The notes below the pieces were generated by a model. The model was not told the origin of the DNA, did not search any database, and saw only the letters and a program-made list of their open reading frames with translations. DNA of 64,000 bases. It comes from Sideroxydans sp. (GTDB taxonomy: Bacteria > Pseudomonadota > Gammaproteobacteria > Burkholderiales > Gallionellaceae). This document shows, one piece after another, positions 21,771 through 32,416 of this stretch (position 1 is its first letter; each line of letters opens with the position of its first letter). Location: the NCBI GenBank assembly GCA_028707175.1, contig JAQTUV010000002.1, forward strand, positions 62,001-126,000, in the 5' to 3' direction. The translations under genes were made by a program, and so were the position numbers.

Positions 21771-22961
21771 TTACTCGATGATCTTAGCAACCACACCCGC
21801 ACCGACGGTACGACCGCCTTCGCGAATCGCGAAACGAAGACCTTCTTCCATCGCGATTGGGTTGATCAGGCTAACTGTGATCGATACGTTGTCGCCTGGC
21901 ATTACCATTTCTGTACCTTCTGGCAACTCTACTGCGCCAGTTACGTCAGTTGTACGGAAATAGAATTGTGGACGGTAACCTTGGAAGAATGGTGTGTGGC
22001 GACCACCTTCATCTTTACCCAACACGTAGATCTCTGCTGTGAACTTTGTGTGTGGCTTGATGGAACCTGGTTTGCACAACACTTGACCGCGCTCAACTTC
22101 TTCACGCTTTGTACCACGCAACAGAACACCTACGTTGTCTCCTGCTTGACCTTGGTCGAGCAACTTGCGGAACATTTCAACGCCTGTGCAGGTTGTCTTC
22201 AATGTTGGCTTGATACCAACGATTTCCAACTCTTCGCCGACCTTAACGATTCCGCGCTCGATACGACCAGTCACAACTGTACCGCGACCAGAGATTGAGA
22301 ATACGTCTTCGACTGGCATCAAGAATGTGCCATCCAGCGCGCGCTCTGGTTGTGGGATGTATGCGTCAAGCGCATCTGCCAATCGGAAGATCGCTGGTTC
22401 GCCGTATTCGCTTTGGTCGCCTTCAACTGCCAACTTCGCGCTACCGTGCACGATTGGCGTGTCGTCGCCAGGGAAGTCGTATTTGCTGAGCAATTCACGG
22501 ATTTCCATTTCAACGAGTTCGAGCAATTCTGCGTCGTCAACCATGTCGCATTTGTTCATGAATACGATGATGTATGGAACGCCAACTTGGCGAGCCAACA
22601 GGATGTGCTCACGCGTCTGAGGCATTGGGCCGTCAGCTGCAGATACAACCAAGATTGCGCCGTCCATTTGCGCTGCGCCGGTGATCATGTTCTTAACGTA
22701 GTCGGCGTGACCTGGGCAGTCAACGTGCGCATAGTGACGACCTGCTGTTTCGTATTCTACGTGCGCTGTGTTGATGGTGATACCACGCGCTTTTTCTTCT
22801 GGCGCTGCGTCGATCTGGTCATACGCCTTGGCTTCGCCGCCGAACTTCTTCGCCAACACCATGGTGATCGCCGCTGTCAATGTGGTCTTGCCGTGGTCAA
22901 CGTGACCAATCGTGCCTACGTTTACGTGCGGTTTGCTACGTTCAAATTTGCTCTTTGCCAT
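21771..22961 (-). CDS. tuf: Translation elongation factor Tu, copy 2
   Basis: This 396-residue protein is identical to copy 1 at 5402-6592, and the gene sequence appears identical throughout. It follows tRNA-Thr, as tufB follows thrT in E. coli, and precedes tRNA-Trp. The 5' flank has its own Shine-Dalgarno (GGAGATAAATC) that differs from that of copy 1. Both copies are in the same orientation, about 15.2 kb apart, so recombination between them would delete the whole rpo-ribosomal block; selection should forbid that. Confidence 0.98.
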   Translation of the reverse strand: MAKSKFERSKPHVNVGTIGHVDHGKTTLTAAITMVLAKKFGGEAKAYDQIDAAPEEKARGITINTAHVEYETAGRHYAHVDCPGHADYVKNMITGAAQMDGAILVVSAADGPMPQTREHILLARQVGVPYIIVFMNKCDMVDDAELLELVEMEIRELLSKYDFPGDDTPIVHGSAKLAVEGDQSEYGEPAIFRLADALDAYIPQPERALDGTFLMPVEDVFSISGRGTVVTGRIERGIVKVGEELEIVGIKPTLKTTCTGVEMFRKLLDQGQAGDNVGVLLRGTKREEVERGQVLCKPGSIKPHTKFTAEIYVLGKDEGGRHTPFFQGYRPQFYFRTTDVTGAVELPEGTEMVMPGDNVSITVSLINPIAMEEGLRFAIREGGRTVGAGVVAKIIE

Positions 22962-23013
22962 GATTTATCTCCATCAACCCGAATTAACGAAAGAACTTCG
23001 AAACTTTAAAACT

Positions 23014-23088
<75 letters not shown>

Positions 23089-23096
23089 CTAACTTA

Positions 23097-23170
23097 TGGA
23101 GCGGGTGAAGGGAATCGAACCCTCGTCATAAGCTTGGAAGGCTTCAGCTCTACCATTGAGCTACACCCGC
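23097..23170 (-). tRNA. tRNA-Gly (anticodon TCC)
   Basis: The acceptor GCGGGTG pairs with CACCCGC, the anticodon loop contains TTCCAAG with anticodon TCC, and TCCA is encoded at the 3' end. It lies 8 bases upstream of tRNA-Thr in the same transcript. Confidence 0.97.
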
Positions 23171-23261
23171 ACAACTACCAACACCAGCCCACTTTCTCAA
23201 AAGCACCAAAAATGAAATTTTTAAGATGCCTTTAAAAACAACAGCAAACTGCTAAAAATTC

Positions 23262-23346
23262 TGGTGGAGGGGGAAGGATTCGAACCTTCGTACTCTAAGA
23301 GGTCAGATTTACAGTCTGATGCCTTTAACCACTCGGCCACCCCTCC
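23262..23346 (-). tRNA. tRNA-Tyr (anticodon GTA)
   Basis: This 85-base class II tRNA has acceptor GGAGGGG, an anticodon loop CTGTAAA, a long variable arm and an encoded ACCA end. It is the first gene of the Tyr-Gly-Thr-tuf transcript. Confidence 0.97.
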
Positions 23347-23360
23347 AAAAAGAGCGCGCG

Positions 23361-23389
23361 ATTATCCACAAAACTATTTAGACTGTCAA
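23361..23389 (-). promoter_or_regulatory. Predicted promoter of the tRNA-tuf operon
   Basis: On the minus strand TTGACA (23384-23389) and GATAAT (23361-23366) are 17 bases apart and are followed by the GC-rich discriminator CGCGCGC just before tRNA-Tyr. This is a textbook stringent stable-RNA promoter. Confidence 0.8.
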
Positions 23390-23437
23390 AGGGAATTTAA
23401 CTAGGGATGAGAAATAGTTGCTTATTAGCTTATTTTT

Positions 23438-23463
23438 TACAGCAGAGCGGTACAGCAGAGCGG
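23438..23463. repeat. Tandem 13-base repeat
   Basis: The unit TACAGCAGAGCGG occurs twice head to tail between the tRNA promoter and the radC stop. It could arise by slippage; no function is evident. Confidence 0.8.
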
Positions 23464-23481
23464 CGCCAGCACACCGTCAGC

Positions 23482-24156
23482 TCATAACAACCCACTCTCG
23501 GCAAACGAGAGTGCCGCTGCCCCAGCAATAATGAAGTGATCAAGAACCTTTACATCGACGAGCGACAAAGCCTGCTTAAGCGCCTCCGTAAGCAATTGAT
23601 CTGCATGGCTCGGCTCAGCCAGTCCTGACGGGTGGTTATGCGCGAATATTACTGCCGCCGCATTAAAAAACAGCGCGCGCTTCACCACTTCTCTCGGATA
23701 CACGCTGGTTTGTGTCAGCGTCCCATGAAACAACTCCTCGCTCGCCACAACCCGATGTTGCGCATCTAAGAATAAGACAACGAACACCTCCTGCCCTCGC
23801 CCTCTTAACATCATCTGCAAAAACTCTCGCACGGCGCGAGGAGAGTTAATTGCATCCCCCACCATCAATTCTTCACGCAAGGCACGCCTTGCCATTTCTT
23901 GAACTGCCTGCAACTGCACGAACTTAGCACGCCCCATGCCGTGTATCTCGCAAAATTCGTTTTCATTTGCCGCAAATAGTTGCGTCAGACTTCCAAAACG
24001 CGCCAACAATTGCCGAGCCAAATCAACCGCACTCACCCCCACCACGCCTGTGCGTATAAATATTGCCAAGAGCTCTGCATCAGAAAGCGCTGACGCGCCT
24101 CGTTCTAACAGCCTTTCTCTCGGGCGCTCACTTGCTGGCCAATCGGTGATACTCAT
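23482..24156 (-). CDS. radC: RadC family protein (JAB/MPN domain)
   Basis: This 224-residue protein has an N-terminal helix-hairpin-helix region (about 1-95) and a C-terminal JAB1/MPN metalloprotease-like domain with the zinc motif HxH (His173, His175) plus Asp186 in [15 protein letters not shown]. Despite its name, RadC is not a proven repair protein; its biochemical role is unknown. It is usually next to coaBC, and here coaBC lies on the other strand after the DUF4126 gene. Length is normal. Confidence 0.93.
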   Translation of the reverse strand: MSITDWPASERPRERLLERGASALSDAELLAIFIRTGVVGVSAVDLARQLLARFGSLTQLFAANENEFCEIHGMGRAKFVQLQAVQEMARRALREELMVGDAINSPRAVREFLQMMLRGRGQEVFVVLFLDAQHRVVASEELFHGTLTQTSVYPREVVKRALFFNAAAVIFAHNHPSGLAEPSHADQLLTEALKQALSLVDVKVLDHFIIAGAAALSFAESGLL

Positions 24157-24304
24157 TGCCCGCTCCTATTGAATGAAAGTTTTTGTCTCCATATATATAG
24201 CAACATGAAAACCACAACATGTATCAACAGACTCACAGCCACTTTACCCTCATGAACACCTTCATGCTAGCCTTCCCAATACCGAACCGCTAAGCTCACG
24301 CCTT

Positions 24305-24886
24305 ATGGACACACTTTCCAGCATCGCACTCGCAGCAGGGCTAGGTTGGGCCAGCGGACTGCGCCTATATGCGACAGTATTCAGCGTCGGCTTGCTCTCG
24401 AAATACAACTACATACACCTACCCGCCTCACTCGACATCCTATCGCACCCGTATCTCATTGCACTCTCGGGCATTTTGTTGGTCGTCGAATTCCTCGCCG
24501 ACAAAATCCCCCTCGTTGACAGCACATGGGACAGCATCCACACCTTCATCCGCATCCCTGCCGGCGCGCTCCTCGCCATGGGCGCAATTGACAGTAGCGA
24601 CCCACTCACCTCCACTGCTATTGCCCTCCTCGGCGGCACACTCGCAGGCGGCACACACCTCGCAAAATCTGGCAGTCGCGCCCTCATTAACACCTCTCCC
24701 GAACCCGTTAGCAACTGGACAGCATCTTTCGGCGAAGAAGGACTAGTTGCTACAGGTCTTTGGCTCACCTTCGCTCACCCCGCAACATTCCTCATATTCA
24801 TCATCGTTTTCATCGCATTACTAATCTGGCTACTGCCTAAATTGTGGCGCGGCATTCAACTGGCCTTAGGACGCAACAACGCCTAA
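24305..24886 (+). CDS. DUF4126 domain-containing membrane protein
   Basis: This 193-residue protein has several hydrophobic segments (about 5-30, 50-70, 95-125 and 155-180) and the DUF4126 features GLGWASGLRLYATVFSVGLL and EFLADKIPLVDSTWDSIHTF (positions 13-32 and 62-81). The family is found in many bacteria, but its function is not known. The gene stands alone between radC and coaBC, with a 34-base gap to coaBC. Confidence 0.8.
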   Translation: MDTLSSIALAAGLGWASGLRLYATVFSVGLLSKYNYIHLPASLDILSHPYLIALSGILLVVEFLADKIPLVDSTWDSIHTFIRIPAGALLAMGAIDSSDPLTSTAIALLGGTLAGGTHLAKSGSRALINTSPEPVSNWTASFGEEGLVATGLWLTFAHPATFLIFIIVFIALLIWLLPKLWRGIQLALGRNNA

Positions 24887-24920
24887 CCCACCACGCCATC
24901 TAAGCCGCTTTCTTGTTAAG

Positions 24921-26138
24921 ATGCGCGCCACTATGGAACAAGCTAAATCAAAACGCATTGTGCTGGGCATTACGGGTGGTATCGCGGCTTATAAGGCTGC
25001 GGAGTTGGCGCGTCTACTGGTGAAGCAAGGCATTGAGGTTCAAGTGGCGATGACGGAAGCGGCAACGCACTTCATCACGCCCGCGACGATGCAGGCACTC
25101 ACCGGACATCCTGTGCTGATTGACCAATGGCAAGACGACAAAGGCATGTCGCACATTCACGCGAGCCGCGCGGCCGATGCAATTGTGATTGCACCCGCCA
25201 CGGCGGATTTCATGGCGAAGTTAGCGACAGGTTTGGCGGACGACTTGCTTTCCACTTTATGTTTAGCGCGTGATTGCCCGCTGCTCGTTGCCCCTGCAAT
25301 GAATAAGCAGATGTGGTCTAACGCAGCAACACAACGCAATATGCAACGTTTGCAGGCGGACGGCGTGACTTTGCTGGGCCCTGCAAGTGGTATGCAGGCT
25401 TGTGGCGAAGAGGGCATGGGACGCATGCTAGAAGCTGAAACACTCGCCCAAGAAATTTTGACTACTTTACAAGCTGATGTAACGACCACTTCAAAACGAT
25501 TATCTGGAAAAAGAATCCTCATTACCGCCGGCCCCACCTATGAGGCGATTGATGCGGTGCGCGGCATCACCAATCGCAGCAGTGGCAAAATGGGCTATGC
25601 GATTGCGCAAGCAGCTGTAGAGATAGGAGCGCAAGTAATACTCATTTCTGGCCCTGTGTCATTACGGCCTCCAGTGGGGGCGCAGGTAGTGAAGGTAACG
25701 AGTGCTGCTGAGATGTTTGAAGCAGTGAAATCTGAAATTGTGCAGGCCGATATTTTTATCAGTGTGGCTGCTGTGGCGGATTACCGCGTGGCACAAGCTA
25801 GCGAACAAAAAATCAAAAAATCAGATGCCGCGCTCACGCTAGAGCTTGTCCCCAATCCCGACATTCTCGCTTATGTAGGTGCGTTACCGAATGCACCATT
25901 CTGCGTAGGATTTGCTGCGGAAAGCGAAAAACTACGCGAACACGCCACCGAAAAGCGCAAAAATAAAAACATTCCGCTACTCGCCGCGAATCTGGCGCAG
26001 AACGCCATTGGCAGTGATGACAATGAATTGGTGTTATTTGACGATGCAGGTGAGCATCTATTACCACGCGCGAACAAGCTCACTTTGGCGCGCGCTTTGT
26101 TGCAACACACCGCAGCACTCTATCTGAAGGAGAAATAA
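24921..26138 (+). CDS. coaBC: Bifunctional phosphopantothenoylcysteine decarboxylase / phosphopantothenate-cysteine ligase
   Basis: This protein of about 405 residues catalyses two steps of coenzyme A synthesis: CTP-dependent joining of cysteine to 4'-phosphopantothenate, then FMN-dependent decarboxylation. The CoaC half (about 12-185) has [10 protein letters not shown], the active-site His in [16 protein letters not shown] and [10 protein letters not shown]. The CoaB half (about 195-400) has [24 protein letters not shown] and the KIKKSD lysine segment. The start could be ATG 24921 or the in-frame ATG 24933; neither has a clear ribosome site. Its stop lies two bases before dut. Confidence 0.97.
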   Translation: MRATMEQAKSKRIVLGITGGIAAYKAAELARLLVKQGIEVQVAMTEAATHFITPATMQALTGHPVLIDQWQDDKGMSHIHASRAADAIVIAPATADFMAKLATGLADDLLSTLCLARDCPLLVAPAMNKQMWSNAATQRNMQRLQADGVTLLGPASGMQACGEEGMGRMLEAETLAQEILTTLQADVTTTSKRLSGKRILITAGPTYEAIDAVRGITNRSSGKMGYAIAQAAVEIGAQVILISGPVSLRPPVGAQVVKVTSAAEMFEAVKSEIVQADIFISVAAVADYRVAQASEQKIKKSDAALTLELVPNPDILAYVGALPNAPFCVGFAAESEKLREHATEKRKNKNIPLLAANLAQNAIGSDDNELVLFDDAGEHLLPRANKLTLARALLQHTAALYLKEK

Positions 26139-26139
26139 T

Positions 26140-26589
26140 ATGAAGAAAGTCGATGTCAAAATTCTTGATCCACGCCTTCACGATCAGCCGCCCGCCTATG
26201 CCACTCCAGGTTCTGCGGGCATTGATTTACGTGCCTGCATCGAAACCAGCATGATGATTCAGCCAGGCCAATGCGAGCTCATTCCTAGCGGTATCGCACT
26301 ACATCTAAACGACCCTCACTACGCAGCAATGATTCTGCCCCGCTCTGGCCTCGGACATAAGCACGGTATCGTACTGGGAAATTTGGTGGGGCTGATCGAC
26401 TCAGACTACCAAGGGCAAATATTTATTTCCATCTGGAATCGCGGCCACCACCCCTTCGCTTTAATGCCAATGGAGCGTATCGCACAGCTTGTTATCGTGC
26501 CCGTGGCACAAGTGCAGTTCAATATCGTTGAAGATTTTCCAACCAGCCAACGCGGTAGCAGTGGATTCGGCAGCACTGGCAAACATTAG
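26140..26589 (+). CDS. dut: dUTP diphosphatase
   Basis: This 149-residue trimeric dUTPase hydrolyses dUTP to dUMP and pyrophosphate, preventing uracil incorporation and supplying thymidylate synthesis. All five motifs are visible: [26 protein letters not shown] with the catalytic Asp, RIAQLVI, and the C-terminal arm [10 protein letters not shown]. It follows coaBC directly, the common coaBC-dut order, and ends before a clear terminator. Confidence 0.98.
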   Translation: MKKVDVKILDPRLHDQPPAYATPGSAGIDLRACIETSMMIQPGQCELIPSGIALHLNDPHYAAMILPRSGLGHKHGIVLGNLVGLIDSDYQGQIFISIWNRGHHPFALMPMERIAQLVIVPVAQVQFNIVEDFPTSQRGSSGFGSTGKH

Positions 26590-26594
26590 CCCAT

Positions 26595-26628
26595 AAAAAA
26601 GCCGAGTCAAATTTGAACTCGGCTTTTT
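26595..26628. terminator. Bidirectional terminator between dut and the PEGA lipoprotein
   Basis: An inverted repeat (GCCGAGT / ACTCGGC) is flanked by AAAAAA on one side and TTTTT on the other, between two convergent genes. It can serve as a rho-independent terminator for both. Confidence 0.85.
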
Positions 26629-26645
26629 CAACCACATGACACGAA

Positions 26646-27596
26646 TCAGTGTTGAAGATTAACTTCCAACTCCGTGTTATCTCCCTTTCGAACGGATAGC
26701 CTCTCATTAGAGTCTTTATATCCGTCCATTTTGACACCCACATCATGTATGCCTGCCGCATATTCCGCACGTAGCGGTGTAAGGCCAAAGTAGATGCCAT
26801 CCACATAAACCTTTGCACGGGATGGATTTGATTTGATTGAAATCGTACCGTTTGAGTGCGCGGTTTCAGTTTGAGAAACTGCCTGAATCGCACTCCCGCC
26901 CCCAGAAGAATTCGAGAATACCGTCACGCCTTGAACCGGCTTTAGACCTACTGCCATGTTGAATATTTCAGGTTGAGTCGCCATCAATACCGCAAGGATA
27001 GATTCCGTTGTCTTCCCGGAAACCACGCCCAACTTTACCCTAAGGTAATCGGCAACATCTTTTTTACTATTTCCAGACGAACCTGCAAAACGGTCCGCCT
27101 TTTCAGCCACCATACCAGACCAAATCACTTTTCCACTTGTCACTTCAGTTAGGGTGGACTCAATGGCTATATTGACATAGTCTCGCCCCTTTACGTCGAT
27201 ACGCAGCTCCCGTACCGCACCATTAAGTTGAAACTGGGCCGCCTCTCCATCGCCTGAAGTGACTTGAAAGCCCGCATCACTTAAATATTTCTTCATTGAT
27301 TCAGCTGCCAATACCGCCGCATCTCGATCAGACATAATTTTTTTGCCTGTCATTCCAGAAATACGGGCATCCGACATCCCAACCAAGCGTGGATTCTCGA
27401 TTTGTCGGGCGTCCGTATAATCAGCCACTCGCACCTTGATTTGATATTTCTCAGGTCTTGCATTCGGCCCCGGCTTCGCATCCTCGCGAATGATTAGCTC
27501 ATTCCCTTGCTCCACCACACTAGCCAAGTGGCTGGCACAGCCAACCACCGTCACAGAAAGCATCACAATCAAAATCAGTGAACGAAATTTAAGCAT
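26646..27596 (-). CDS. Lipoprotein with C-terminal PEGA domain
   Basis: The 316-residue protein has a lipoprotein signal with lipobox VVGC (Cys20). A middle domain (about 25-210) resembles the DUF4410-like outer-membrane lipoproteins that assemble with secretion or curli-type systems, but I cannot assign it firmly. The C-terminus (about 245-316) is a PEGA domain with NPSRAKVYVDGIYFGLTPLR, a beta-rich module found on envelope proteins. The start at 27596 is chosen over a codon 21 bases upstream because it gives a compact signal peptide and has AAGGA upstream. No operon partner is evident. Confidence 0.7.
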   Translation of the reverse strand: MLKFRSLILIVMLSVTVVGCASHLASVVEQGNELIIREDAKPGPNARPEKYQIKVRVADYTDARQIENPRLVGMSDARISGMTGKKIMSDRDAAVLAAESMKKYLSDAGFQVTSGDGEAAQFQLNGAVRELRIDVKGRDYVNIAIESTLTEVTSGKVIWSGMVAEKADRFAGSSGNSKKDVADYLRVKLGVVSGKTTESILAVLMATQPEIFNMAVGLKPVQGVTVFSNSSGGGSAIQAVSQTETAHSNGTISIKSNPSRAKVYVDGIYFGLTPLRAEYAAGIHDVGVKMDGYKDSNERLSVRKGDNTELEVNLQH

Positions 27597-27676
27597 GGGA
27601 TTCCTTGTCATTAACAAAACTAAAAGAGCGAATGGACGCTAAGCGCACATTCGCTCCTCTATACGAACCAAAAAAA

Positions 27677-28273
27677 TCAACCGCGCGCGATGACTGCTTC
27701 AATTTCATCAAATGTACGGGCTAATTCAAAGCTCTGCACCTGCGCACCTAACTGACGTGCAATTTGAGTGATTGAGAAAAGTCCACACACGGTCTGACGT
27801 CCATCAACCGCTTCCGAAACGACCAATGAGTGTTGGCGATTGGCTTGCTTCAGACTCAAGACGACATCCCCAACCTTGGCATTTCTTACAGCATCAATAT
27901 TCAAGACTTCCAATTCGCGCTGCGTGGTCATCACATCTCGAACCATGATATCTGCATGTGTGCCGCCCATATTTTGCAGGAAGCGCATAGGTTTTTCTCC
28001 CAAAACGTCTGTCGCTGTAATCAATCCTGCAACCTGCTCGCTATCATCCAAAACCAACAGCATGCGAACGCCATACTTGATCATCTTAGCGTTAGCCTTA
28101 TCCATAGAAGTCTTCGCCCGCACACTCACCACGGAAATCTTGGTCAAATCTGTCATCACATCTAATGCTGGATTGCTCAGCTTTACACGCTCTGGCAAAG
28201 CTTGAAAGGGACGAACAAATGATGTGCCAGTCTTTAGTGGGGCTGCTGACAAAGCGGTGTACTGGGTATTCAT
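27677..28273 (-). CDS. CBS-domain protein
   Basis: This 198-residue soluble protein has two CBS motifs (about 45-105 and 108-175), including GVRMLLVLDDSEQVAGLITATDVL and the MVRDVMT segment. Such stand-alone CBS pairs usually bind adenine nucleotides and sense energy state, but the partner is unknown. It lies just downstream of rppH, on the same strand, with a 42-base gap. The gene may be co-transcribed with rppH. Confidence 0.8.
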   Translation of the reverse strand: MNTQYTALSAAPLKTGTSFVRPFQALPERVKLSNPALDVMTDLTKISVVSVRAKTSMDKANAKMIKYGVRMLLVLDDSEQVAGLITATDVLGEKPMRFLQNMGGTHADIMVRDVMTTQRELEVLNIDAVRNAKVGDVVLSLKQANRQHSLVVSEAVDGRQTVCGLFSITQIARQLGAQVQSFELARTFDEIEAVIARG

Positions 28274-28315
28274 GTTTTCTCCTATTGAAATTCTTTAGTT
28301 AATCACTGCCCGAGA

Positions 28316-28819
28316 CTATCGCTGCTCCGGTGCCAAGTTTGGCTTAATGGCAGGTAAATATCTCACCAACTCATTTAATGCTAAACGATAAACGTCACGC
28401 TTAAACTCAATGACGCTCTCTAACTCAACCCAATACTCATTCCAGCGCCAAGCATCAAACTCAGGATGTTCAGTAGCACGTAATGACACATCCGCGTCTT
28501 TACCCACCAATCTCAACAAGAACCAAATCTGTTTTTGGCCTTTGTAATGCGATCGTGATTCTTTTTTCCCCCAACTCTGCGGCACATCGTAACGCATCCA
28601 ATCTCGAGTACGTCCTAATATCTGGACATGGCCGGCTAGTAAGCCTGTTTCCTCATGCAACTCTCGATACATCGCCTGCTCCGGCGTTTCACCGTGCTGA
28701 ATACCGCCCTGCGGAAATTGCCATGCATCCTGACGGATGCGCTTACCCCAAAACACCTGATTCTTTGCGTTCGTCAGAATAATGCCGACATTTGGGCGAT
28801 AACCTTCTCGGTCTATCAT
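28316..28819 (-). CDS. rppH: RNA pyrophosphohydrolase (Nudix)
   Basis: This 167-residue Nudix hydrolase removes pyrophosphate from 5'-triphosphate mRNA ends and so starts RNase E-dependent decay. The Nudix box is complete ([20 protein letters not shown], then TGL), and the N-terminus [15 protein letters not shown] matches the family. An upstream in-frame ATG at 28831 would add four residues. It is divergent from proS, a common arrangement in betaproteobacteria. Confidence 0.95.
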   Translation of the reverse strand: MIDREGYRPNVGIILTNAKNQVFWGKRIRQDAWQFPQGGIQHGETPEQAMYRELHEETGLLAGHVQILGRTRDWMRYDVPQSWGKKESRSHYKGQKQIWFLLRLVGKDADVSLRATEHPEFDAWRWNEYWVELESVIEFKRDVYRLALNELVRYLPAIKPNLAPEQR

Positions 28820-28942
28820 GATTCGCCCCATACAGTTTTTTCAATAGTGTGGATTGTTCCACATTTCGCCCTGACTGGAAAGACGGACGAGCCTCCTTAC
28901 AGTAGAATCGCGACCTTCTTTTAGCCTTAATGAGTAATAAAC

Positions 28943-30652
28943 ATGCGCGTTTCACAATTTTTTCTTTCTACTGTCAAAGAAGCTCCTTCCGAAGCCGAAC
29001 TCCCCAGCCACCGCCTCATGCTACGTGCCGGCTATATCCGCAAACTCGCGAGCGGGTTATACACGTGGATGCCTATGGGATTACGTGTTCTGCGCAAAGT
29101 AGAAGCCGTCGTCAGAGAAGAAATGAACAAAAGTGGTGGTATTGAACTATTAATGCCAGCAGTACAACCCGCCGAACTATGGCAAGAGACTGGGCGCTGG
29201 GAAGTGTTCGGCCCACAGATGTTGAAGATCAAAGACCGCCACAACGTCCAGTTCTGCTTCGGCCCTACCCATGAAGAGGTCATCACCGACATCGCACGCC
29301 GCGAAGTGAAGAGCTATCGCCAGTTGCCGCTGAACTTCTATCAGATCCAGACCAAGTTCCGCGATGAAGTCCGCCCGCGTTTCGGCGTGATGCGCGCGCG
29401 CGAATTCATGATGAAGGATGCCTACTCTTTCCATAGCAGCTTCGAAAGCCTAGAGCAGACCTACAAGGTGATGTACGAGACCTACAGCCGCATCTTCACG
29501 CGCCTAGGACTTCAGTTCCGTGCCGTGGCTGCCGACACTGGCGCCATCGGTGGTAGCGGTTCGCACGAGTTCCATGTGCTCGCCGATTCCGGCGAAGATG
29601 CCTTGGCCTACTGCCCCACCTCCGACTTCGCCGCCAACGTGGAATTGGCTGAAGCACTCGCACCGACCACACCTCGTGCCGCACCGACCGAAACGATGCG
29701 CAACGTCGACACGCCCAAACAGACCACATGCGAAGACGTAGCCGCCCTACTCGGACTGCCGCTGCAACGCACCGTCAAACTCATCGCACTCATGGCGAAC
29801 GACAAACTACACATCGTTCTGTTGCGCGGCGACCACTCACTCAATGAAGTCAAAGTCGGAAAATTGGAAGGATTGGCAGATTTCCGCTTCGCACGCGAAG
29901 ACGAGATTCGTGCTTTCTTCAACTGCCCACCTGGCTTCCTAGGTGCAGTCGGCATCGCCCGAGATCAAGTGCGCGTCATCGCCGACCGCACCGTGGCCGC
30001 TATGAGTGACTTCGTGATGGGCGCAAACATCGCCAAATTCCACACCGCCGGGATCAACTGGGGGCGCGACCTGCCTGAGCCCGATGTCATCGCTGATGTA
30101 CGCAATGTCGTCACTGGCGACACATCGCCGGATGGCAAAGGAACACTAGAGATCTGTCGCGGCATCGAAGTCGGCCACATCTTCCAATTGCGCACCAAAT
30201 ATTCGGAAGCACTGAAAGCCACCTACTTAGATGAGAACGGCAAAGCACAAGTGATGGAGATGGGCTGCTACGGCATCGGTGTCTCACGCATCGTTGCTGC
30301 CGCCATCGAGCAGAACTTCGACGAACGCGGCATCGCCGTTCCCGCAGGTATGGCTCCCTTCCAAGTCGCTATCGCACCTATCGGTATCAAGAAGAGCGAA
30401 GTAGTGCGCAACGCGGCAGAGCAACTCTATGCCGAACTCACCGCTGCCGGTATCGAAGTACTTATGGATGATCGCGACGAACGTCCTGGCGTGATGTTCG
30501 CCGACCTCGAACTGATTGGCATCCCACATCGCATCGTCATCGGTGACCGTGGGTTGAAAGAAGGGAACGTGGAATACCAAGGTCGCAAGGATGCCCAAGC
30601 CCAATCTGTCGCATTGCAAGATGTGAGCAAGCTCGTACAATCGAAGCTATGA
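28943..30652 (+). CDS. proS: Prolyl-tRNA synthetase
   Basis: This 569-residue class II synthetase is of the bacterial type, with the catalytic core (about 1-225 and 400-460), the YbaK-like editing insertion (about 230-385) that removes mischarged Ala, and the C-terminal anticodon-binding domain (about 475-569). Motifs [20 protein letters not shown]-like class II motif 1 and [21 protein letters not shown] motif 2 are readable (positions 30-50 and 134-156). The downstream transglycosylase start overlaps its stop (ATGA). Confidence 0.98.
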   Translation: MRVSQFFLSTVKEAPSEAELPSHRLMLRAGYIRKLASGLYTWMPMGLRVLRKVEAVVREEMNKSGGIELLMPAVQPAELWQETGRWEVFGPQMLKIKDRHNVQFCFGPTHEEVITDIARREVKSYRQLPLNFYQIQTKFRDEVRPRFGVMRAREFMMKDAYSFHSSFESLEQTYKVMYETYSRIFTRLGLQFRAVAADTGAIGGSGSHEFHVLADSGEDALAYCPTSDFAANVELAEALAPTTPRAAPTETMRNVDTPKQTTCEDVAALLGLPLQRTVKLIALMANDKLHIVLLRGDHSLNEVKVGKLEGLADFRFAREDEIRAFFNCPPGFLGAVGIARDQVRVIADRTVAAMSDFVMGANIAKFHTAGINWGRDLPEPDVIADVRNVVTGDTSPDGKGTLEICRGIEVGHIFQLRTKYSEALKATYLDENGKAQVMEMGCYGIGVSRIVAAAIEQNFDERGIAVPAGMAPFQVAIAPIGIKKSEVVRNAAEQLYAELTAAGIEVLMDDRDERPGVMFADLELIGIPHRIVIGDRGLKEGNVEYQGRKDAQAQSVALQDVSKLVQSKL

Positions 30653-31272
30653 AACTAAACCGCACACTTCACAGACCATTGCTCACGCTTTCCATAGCGG
30701 CGCTAGGGATGTGTTGTGTGGTTTCCGCACACGCAGGAGCGCAAAGAGAAGAAGCGCTATCCGCCAGCGTTCGCTCTATGTTGCAACGCGCAGTCTCAGA
30801 CCAAGCAGCCCCCAAACTAGCCTTTTCCTCACAACAAGAAGCACAGATCTGGCTTGATGAAATGTCTGCCCGATTAGCTAAAAAGATTCCCGATGCCGAG
30901 TATCGCTTCGACTTGCTCAGCACAGTTCACTACGAGGCAACACGTGCCGGCCTTGACCCGCACATGGTGCTTGGCCTTATCGAAGTGGAAAGCGGCTTCA
31001 GGAAATATGCCGTATCCAATGTAGGCGCTCGCGGCTACATGCAAATCATGCCTTTTTGGAAACGATCAATCGGATCAAATGATCATAACCTATTCCACAT
31101 GCGTACCAACCTGCGCTATGGCTGCACGATTTTGCGCCACTACATAGATATTGAAAAAGGGGATTTATATAGAGCGTTGGGCAGATACAACGGCAGCCTT
31201 GGAAAGCCCGAGTATCCCAACTTAGTGCGCGCTGCGTGGCATAAGCACTGGGCTCCACCACGACACGGCTAA
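30649..31272 (+). CDS. Lytic transglycosylase (SLT domain)
   Basis: This 207-residue secreted protein has a signal peptide ending around AHA-G (residue 29) and an SLT-type domain from about 85. The catalytic Glu lies in [20 protein letters not shown] and is followed by the GYMQIMP motif. Such enzymes cut peptidoglycan between MurNAc and GlcNAc, leaving anhydro ends. It is translationally coupled to proS, an arrangement seen in several betaproteobacteria. Its tail converges on the TlpA gene. Confidence 0.9.
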   Translation: MKLNRTLHRPLLTLSIAALGMCCVVSAHAGAQREEALSASVRSMLQRAVSDQAAPKLAFSSQQEAQIWLDEMSARLAKKIPDAEYRFDLLSTVHYEATRAGLDPHMVLGLIEVESGFRKYAVSNVGARGYMQIMPFWKRSIGSNDHNLFHMRTNLRYGCTILRHYIDIEKGDLYRALGRYNGSLGKPEYPNLVRAAWHKHWAPPRHG

Positions 31273-31278
31273 TTGCTA

Positions 31279-31743
31279 TTACTTACTTTTGCTCTTGATG
31301 TAGGACTCCACGCTCTCGCGTGACAAAATCCCCGTTTGATAACTCACCAACTTGCCCGCCGGATTGTATAGATACGAAGTAGGCAACGCTTCAACATCAC
31401 CCACCTGAGCCGCCAAATCGTAATCTCCCAACACAACCGGGTAAGTGATTTTTTTCTTAGCTACGAACTGGCGTACTGACTTCTCCGTCGAGTCCAAGGC
31501 GACACCAATCACAACAACATCTGTGTTTTTATGCGCCTCATGGAGGTCAATCAAATCAGGGATTTCTTCTAAGCAGGGTGGGCACCAAGTTGCCCAAAAA
31601 TTCACCAAGACCCACTTACCCTTGTAATCTTGTAGTTGCTGTACGTTTCCCTGAATATCTTTAAACACGAAGCCCTGTGCGGAGGCGGCTGACGTCAAAA
31701 ACATCAGCACAGCAACAACCCCCAGATTAAATAATCGTGTCAT
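31279..31743 (-). CDS. TlpA-like thiol-disulfide oxidoreductase
   Basis: This 154-residue periplasmic thioredoxin-fold protein has a signal peptide (cleavage near SAASA-Q, residue 22) and the redox motif CPPC (Cys54, Cys57) in FWATWCPPCLEEIPDL. TlpA/ResA proteins reduce periplasmic disulfides, often during cytochrome c or copper-oxidase assembly. The ATG overlaps the stop of the upstream YqhA gene (TGATG), so the two are coupled. Confidence 0.9.
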   Translation of the reverse strand: MTRLFNLGVVAVLMFLTSAASAQGFVFKDIQGNVQQLQDYKGKWVLVNFWATWCPPCLEEIPDLIDLHEAHKNTDVVVIGVALDSTEKSVRQFVAKKKITYPVVLGDYDLAAQVGDVEALPTSYLYNPAGKLVSYQTGILSRESVESYIKSKSK

Positions 31744-32327
31744 CAATGGCCGTGTTTATTTGAAGATTCAATATCAGTCACATCTGCGTCTTCTGTCGCA
31801 TGCCCACCATCAGCGGCGTGCGTCAAATACAGTGCCAATGCGATTAAAGCAATTGCAGCCCCAAAATAGACCAAGTCCAGCGGGCTGGACATATGCATCG
31901 TAATGGCTTCTTCAAACAGTGTAACGATCATAATCATCAGAATCACTTTAGCCAGTTTTGATTTCAGATCATCCAAGCTATTGATCACCAAAATTTTGCT
32001 GGCAGCCTTACTACCGTGCGCTTGATCAATGTCGCTGATAAATAATTCATACAAACCAAGCGAGAAAATCAGCATCACCGTTGCCAATAAATATCCATCG
32101 ACCACCTCAACGATATGCGACACGGTACTGTCGTGCAAAGCTTTGCGAGCTTCTTCAGTTAAAGAGGCGTCTGCATAATGAAGGGAGTGCTGAAACAGGA
32201 AGACCACATCCACCGTCGCCATATAAAAAATGGCAATCCCAGCTAACAAACTACCCACAACTGCTGTCAGCACTACAAAGCGGCTATTCCACAAAGTGCC
32301 TTCAAATAGTTTTTCCAAAAAGTTCAT
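31743..32327 (-). CDS. YqhA (UPF0114) family membrane protein
   Basis: This 194-residue inner-membrane protein has four predicted membrane segments (about 17-40, 72-98, 122-146 and 148-168) and a His/Asp-rich cytosolic tail ending KHGH. The YqhA family is widespread and its function is unknown. It starts the two-gene transcript with the TlpA-like protein. AGTAATG with an upstream AAGGAGTAA-like site supports the start. Confidence 0.8.
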   Translation of the reverse strand: MNFLEKLFEGTLWNSRFVVLTAVVGSLLAGIAIFYMATVDVVFLFQHSLHYADASLTEEARKALHDSTVSHIVEVVDGYLLATVMLIFSLGLYELFISDIDQAHGSKAASKILVINSLDDLKSKLAKVILMIMIVTLFEEAITMHMSSPLDLVYFGAAIALIALALYLTHAADGGHATEDADVTDIESSNKHGH

Positions 32328-32416
32328 TCCATTACTCCTTAATTAATCTTTCAACACCCTATTTATGTCGACGCGCATTAGAGCCGAAAAGCTCTCAAGC
32401 GGCAACTAATCAAAAT

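Noticed and set aside
21771-22961. Second tuf as an assembly duplication artefact
   Set aside because: The flanks are different and each copy sits in its known context (str operon; tRNA-Thr to tRNA-Trp).
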